DNA of 34,730 nt from Reclinomonas americana ATCC 50394. Taxonomy: Eukaryota; Jakobida; Jakobea; Jakobida. Below are positions 31,849 to 34,730 of the stretch, in pieces (the first letter of the stretch is position 1; each line of letters opens with the position of its first letter). The DNA lies in NCBI GenBank assembly GCA_048213135.1, contig PS015105.1, positions 152,695 through 187,424 on the forward strand, in the 5' to 3' direction. The translations under genes were made by a program, and so were the position numbers. A model generated the notes under the pieces. The model was not told where the DNA came from. It ran no database searches and saw only the letters and a list, made by a program, of their open reading frames with translations.

Positions 31849-33667
31849 TTAATTGGCAAATCGTAGTCTACAGTACGACTCAATGCTGTTTCCTGCTAAC
31901 AAAAACTCAACAGCCTCCGCGTCGATGTCAAACACAGCGTCCACGGACCGGCCACCAATGGCAACTGTCTGGCCACCGGTAATGCGATTGAGATGGTACA
32001 GTTTCTTCTTCTCCAGCTCGAAGAAACTCAGGCCGACACGGCACGGCCCCGATTTCACCGGGTGCGGATAGATGTGCCACTGCCCCCAGTCTCCGAGGCA
32101 CACGGTGATGTGAAGCGGGTCGGCTGCGTGCTTGTACAAGCCGGCGGATAGAAAACGCCTCGACGGGTCACACGCATCCCACAGTGCACGGAACAGCTCG
32201 GCTTGTCGGCGTTGATAATCTCCGTTGCTTTTGCACGTCTCCAGGAACTCGAGGAGTTTCTTGTCCGTGATATGGTGCCTGGATCCGGAATAACCGGTAC
32301 CGTGAAACAAGCCCTTCTCGTCGACCAGGCCCACCGCGTGGCCGCTGTCACCGAAGACGGTGAAAGGAACCTGCAACGAAATGCAATGAGAAAAGCGGTA
32401 GCAACTGCAGCTGATGAGAAGCAGAACCTTGCGAACGACACAGTAGGCCTGTTCGTATATCCTTGCCCTCGCCAGTCGCTTTCCCTCGAAGCTCAAGCCG
32501 ACTTCGTCAAACGTGAACATCTCGCGGAGGTCCACGATGTCAGGGATGTAATTGCCGGTCCGCCTCGTGTACTCGAGCCTGACGTGTTGGCGTTGCTGCT
32601 CCCATACGCCTTCATCTGTGGCACTCTGTGCGACGAAAACGACGACGAGACACGAAATCAATTGCATCGAAATCTGCGCAGCGATGCGAAAGAAGGCTGC
32701 TTTCACCGACGAAGAAGCACCATCAGCGGAAGCTGAGCTGCTTGAATACGAAGTAGAACGGCTTGACGTGGCATTAGACGCAGTCTCATCATCGTCGTCG
32801 TCATTGTCTGTGGGCACCACACGCCGTCTTGGCGGTTCTGACAGGGATCTCGCAATTCTTCCATCGTGGTGAACTCGAGTCTGATCGGCCGGAAGGCGGC
32901 ATCTGTCGGCCTTCACCCGCTCCTCCCAATCAGCCTGACCACCTGTGGGATCCTCAACCACACTGTACTCTCCACCTGTTGCAGCTGCAACTGCATGCGC
33001 AGGCACCGCCGCCAGCGGTGGCTGCAATCGCGATCGCCATAATCAGTTCGAATTCATCTATCACACCTCAACAACGCAGCGATCGCGACATGCAGCATGA
33101 GGACATTCACCTCAAAGCCCTGAAGAGTGCACTCTTGGGGACCCCTCTCTCGTGTCAGCTGGCACGACGACACATCTCTCACGCGACTTGTTTGCAAGCC
33201 GGCGGCACAATCAATCGCGACTGCAGAGGAATGGCCAGACACTGGTGCCGCCGACAGCGCCCAGTGCGACACAGAATAGGAATCAGCCTCCTGGTCCACA
33301 CCACTGCCGCTCGCCATGGCAATCGAAACAAACTCAAATTTAAATTGGTGGAATTTTACAATCCGCACGCCTGGATCGATCCGGATAGCGCCTGCGCTGT
33401 GCAGCTGTCGCTTGCCAACACGTGCACTTGTCACGAGCATCCACGAGGGTCACCAGCAAGTCTCATCTGCCCCATTTTCCAGAGAAACCGCCTTATGTAA
33501 ACACACTGCCACTCGTCACCAGCAGCAACGATCACCAATGGACACCTATCGTGATGCATCAGGTGTTGATTGTACTCGTGAACAGGAAAATGCACGGTGC
33601 GACGCCATTCTGATGTGCCACCATCTACAGAAACGGAAGCGTAGACCGACGTCATCACTTCTTGCAT
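31849..33667 (-). CDS. Orphan protein, no recognised domain, one possible membrane helix
   Basis: Proposed exons from the 5' end: 33667..33454, 33391..33111, 33021..32428, 32370..31849, giving 536 residues with consistent phases. I recognise no family. The middle has an acidic/Ser-rich linker (TDNDDDDDETASNATSS) and a hydrophobic segment (ISMQLISCLVVVFVAQ). The C-terminal 280 residues look like a folded domain with VPFTVFGDSGHAVGLV, GLFHGTGYSGSRHHITDKK, a CLGDWGQWHIYPHPV stretch and a VDAVFDIDAEAVEFLL ending. Base and codon use are visibly less GC-biased than in the neighbours, and the exons are longer. Intron 32371-32427 is stop-free and in frame, so it might be retained. Start at 33667 is one choice; 33775 in the same frame is another and would overlap the hydrolase gene more. 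Might be a lineage-specific or acquired gene. Confidence 0.6.
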
Positions 33668-34054
33668 GCTTTCGAACGCCCTCACCGCGCTCTCTCTCTT
33701 CAGCACCTCCGCCACCGTCTGGTGGTGGTTCTCCGCCGCCGTTCTCGTTGTCGCACTGGCCGCCTGGTGGCTCATCTCCTACACCACCTCTCTCGCACAA
33801 CCTCCCGAACTCTACCACGCTCCCACCGACCGCAACCGCGAGCTCGTGCGCCGCTGTCCCTCGCTCAACCAGCGCTTCTATCCCACACCTTGGGCCACCA
33901 ATGGTCACCTGCAGAGGTGTGCGCGATGTGTGTGTGAGAGAGTGATGACATCACGCGCTGTTTTTTTGACTGATGCATTGCAGCATTCTGTACTCGCAAC
34001 GCATGGCGCCAGAGACCAAGATCGAGCGGGACTTTATCCGCGCCTATGATGGGG
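33666..34054 (+). CDS. ABHD1/ABHD3-type alpha/beta hydrolase, N-terminal part only
   Basis: This family comprises membrane-anchored lipases and esterases of the endomembrane system. Exon 1 (33666..33916) encodes a short N terminus, a membrane helix (FSAAVLVVALAAWWLISY), then ELVRRCPSLNQRFYPTPWA and NGHLQ. Exon 2 (33984..34054) gives SILYSQRMAPETKIERDFI then RAYDGG. The CP-L...PTPWATNGHLQ block and the DGG that normally precedes LDW are family marks. The catalytic Ser, Asp and His lie later in the protein and are not in the window. After a GTTAGT donor at 34055 comes microsatellite and then minus-strand coding-like sequence. The start overlaps the minus-strand gene's start by two bases. Confidence 0.75.
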
Positions 34055-34558
<504 letters not shown>

Positions 34559-34687
34559 CACCACCAATACCGTGGTCCATCCCGACGCTCCGTGCGCGAG
34601 AATGGAACCGAAGCGTGCGGGCCCCACGAATGCCAGCACGGCAATCCATGGGCAGAGGAACAGTCCGGCAAACGCATACACCAGCCA
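34559..34687 (-). CDS. Internal exon of an unidentified multi-pass membrane protein
   Basis: An acceptor (TCGCACAG) before 34687 and a GTGAGT donor after 34559 bracket 43 codons without a stop. They give WLVYAFAGLFLCPWIAVLAF, then VGPARFGSILAHG and SGWTTVLVV: two hydrophobic segments joined by a short loop. The rest of the gene would lie beyond the right edge and beyond the microsatellite. The family is not recognised, and one exon is slim evidence. Confidence 0.4.
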
Positions 34688-34730
34688 CTGTGCGAGAATG
34701 GGGCGAGGAGGAGCAAGATTGAGCGTGAGA

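Overview
This is a piece of nuclear genome from a unicellular, flagellated eukaryote. It is GC-rich and gene-dense, and nearly every gene is broken by many short introns (about 55-100 nt) whose exon joins can be read from protein families. TAA and TGA act as ordinary stops, so the standard code fits. An axonemal dynein heavy chain implies motile cilia; Rag GTPase, HDAC8-type deacetylase and UCP4-type carrier are old eukaryotic families. I cannot name the organism. A heterotrophic flagellate close to the animal/fungal side would fit, but this is inference.

Layout. 1-976 (+): RagC/D GTPase, running into assembly gap 1026-1674. 1675-4197 (-): NCS1 nucleobase transporter. 4271-6255 (+): class I HDAC, HDAC8-like. 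6295-7529 (-): UCP4-like mitochondrial carrier. 7573-9403 (+): orphan two-pass membrane protein. 9527-11536 (+): multi-pass membrane protein. 11666-14278 (-): membrane-anchored M28 aminopeptidase with PA domain. 14408-28368 (+): DNAH1-type dynein heavy chain, interrupted by three gaps. 28480-30307 (-): NUDT18-like Nudix protein with a degenerate Nudix box and a roughly 1.1 kb minisatellite intron. 31046-31774 (-): two-EF-hand protein. 31849-33667 (-): orphan protein of different composition. 33666 onward (+): ABHD1/3-type hydrolase, cut short at a GA microsatellite. 34559-34687 (-): fragment of another membrane protein.

The genes do not form an operon or a dedicated pathway. They are independent housekeeping, transport, signalling and ciliary genes packed head-to-head and tail-to-tail, with start codons 43-129 bp apart at divergent pairs and stops 39-129 bp apart at convergent pairs. 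The most unusual signal is in splicing: about 20 introns begin GTTGCG, as if one T were inserted into the other common donor GTGCGT. Two GC-AG introns, several stop-free introns of length 3n, and very small exons add to this. I see no CRISPR array, rRNA, tRNA or intact transposon.
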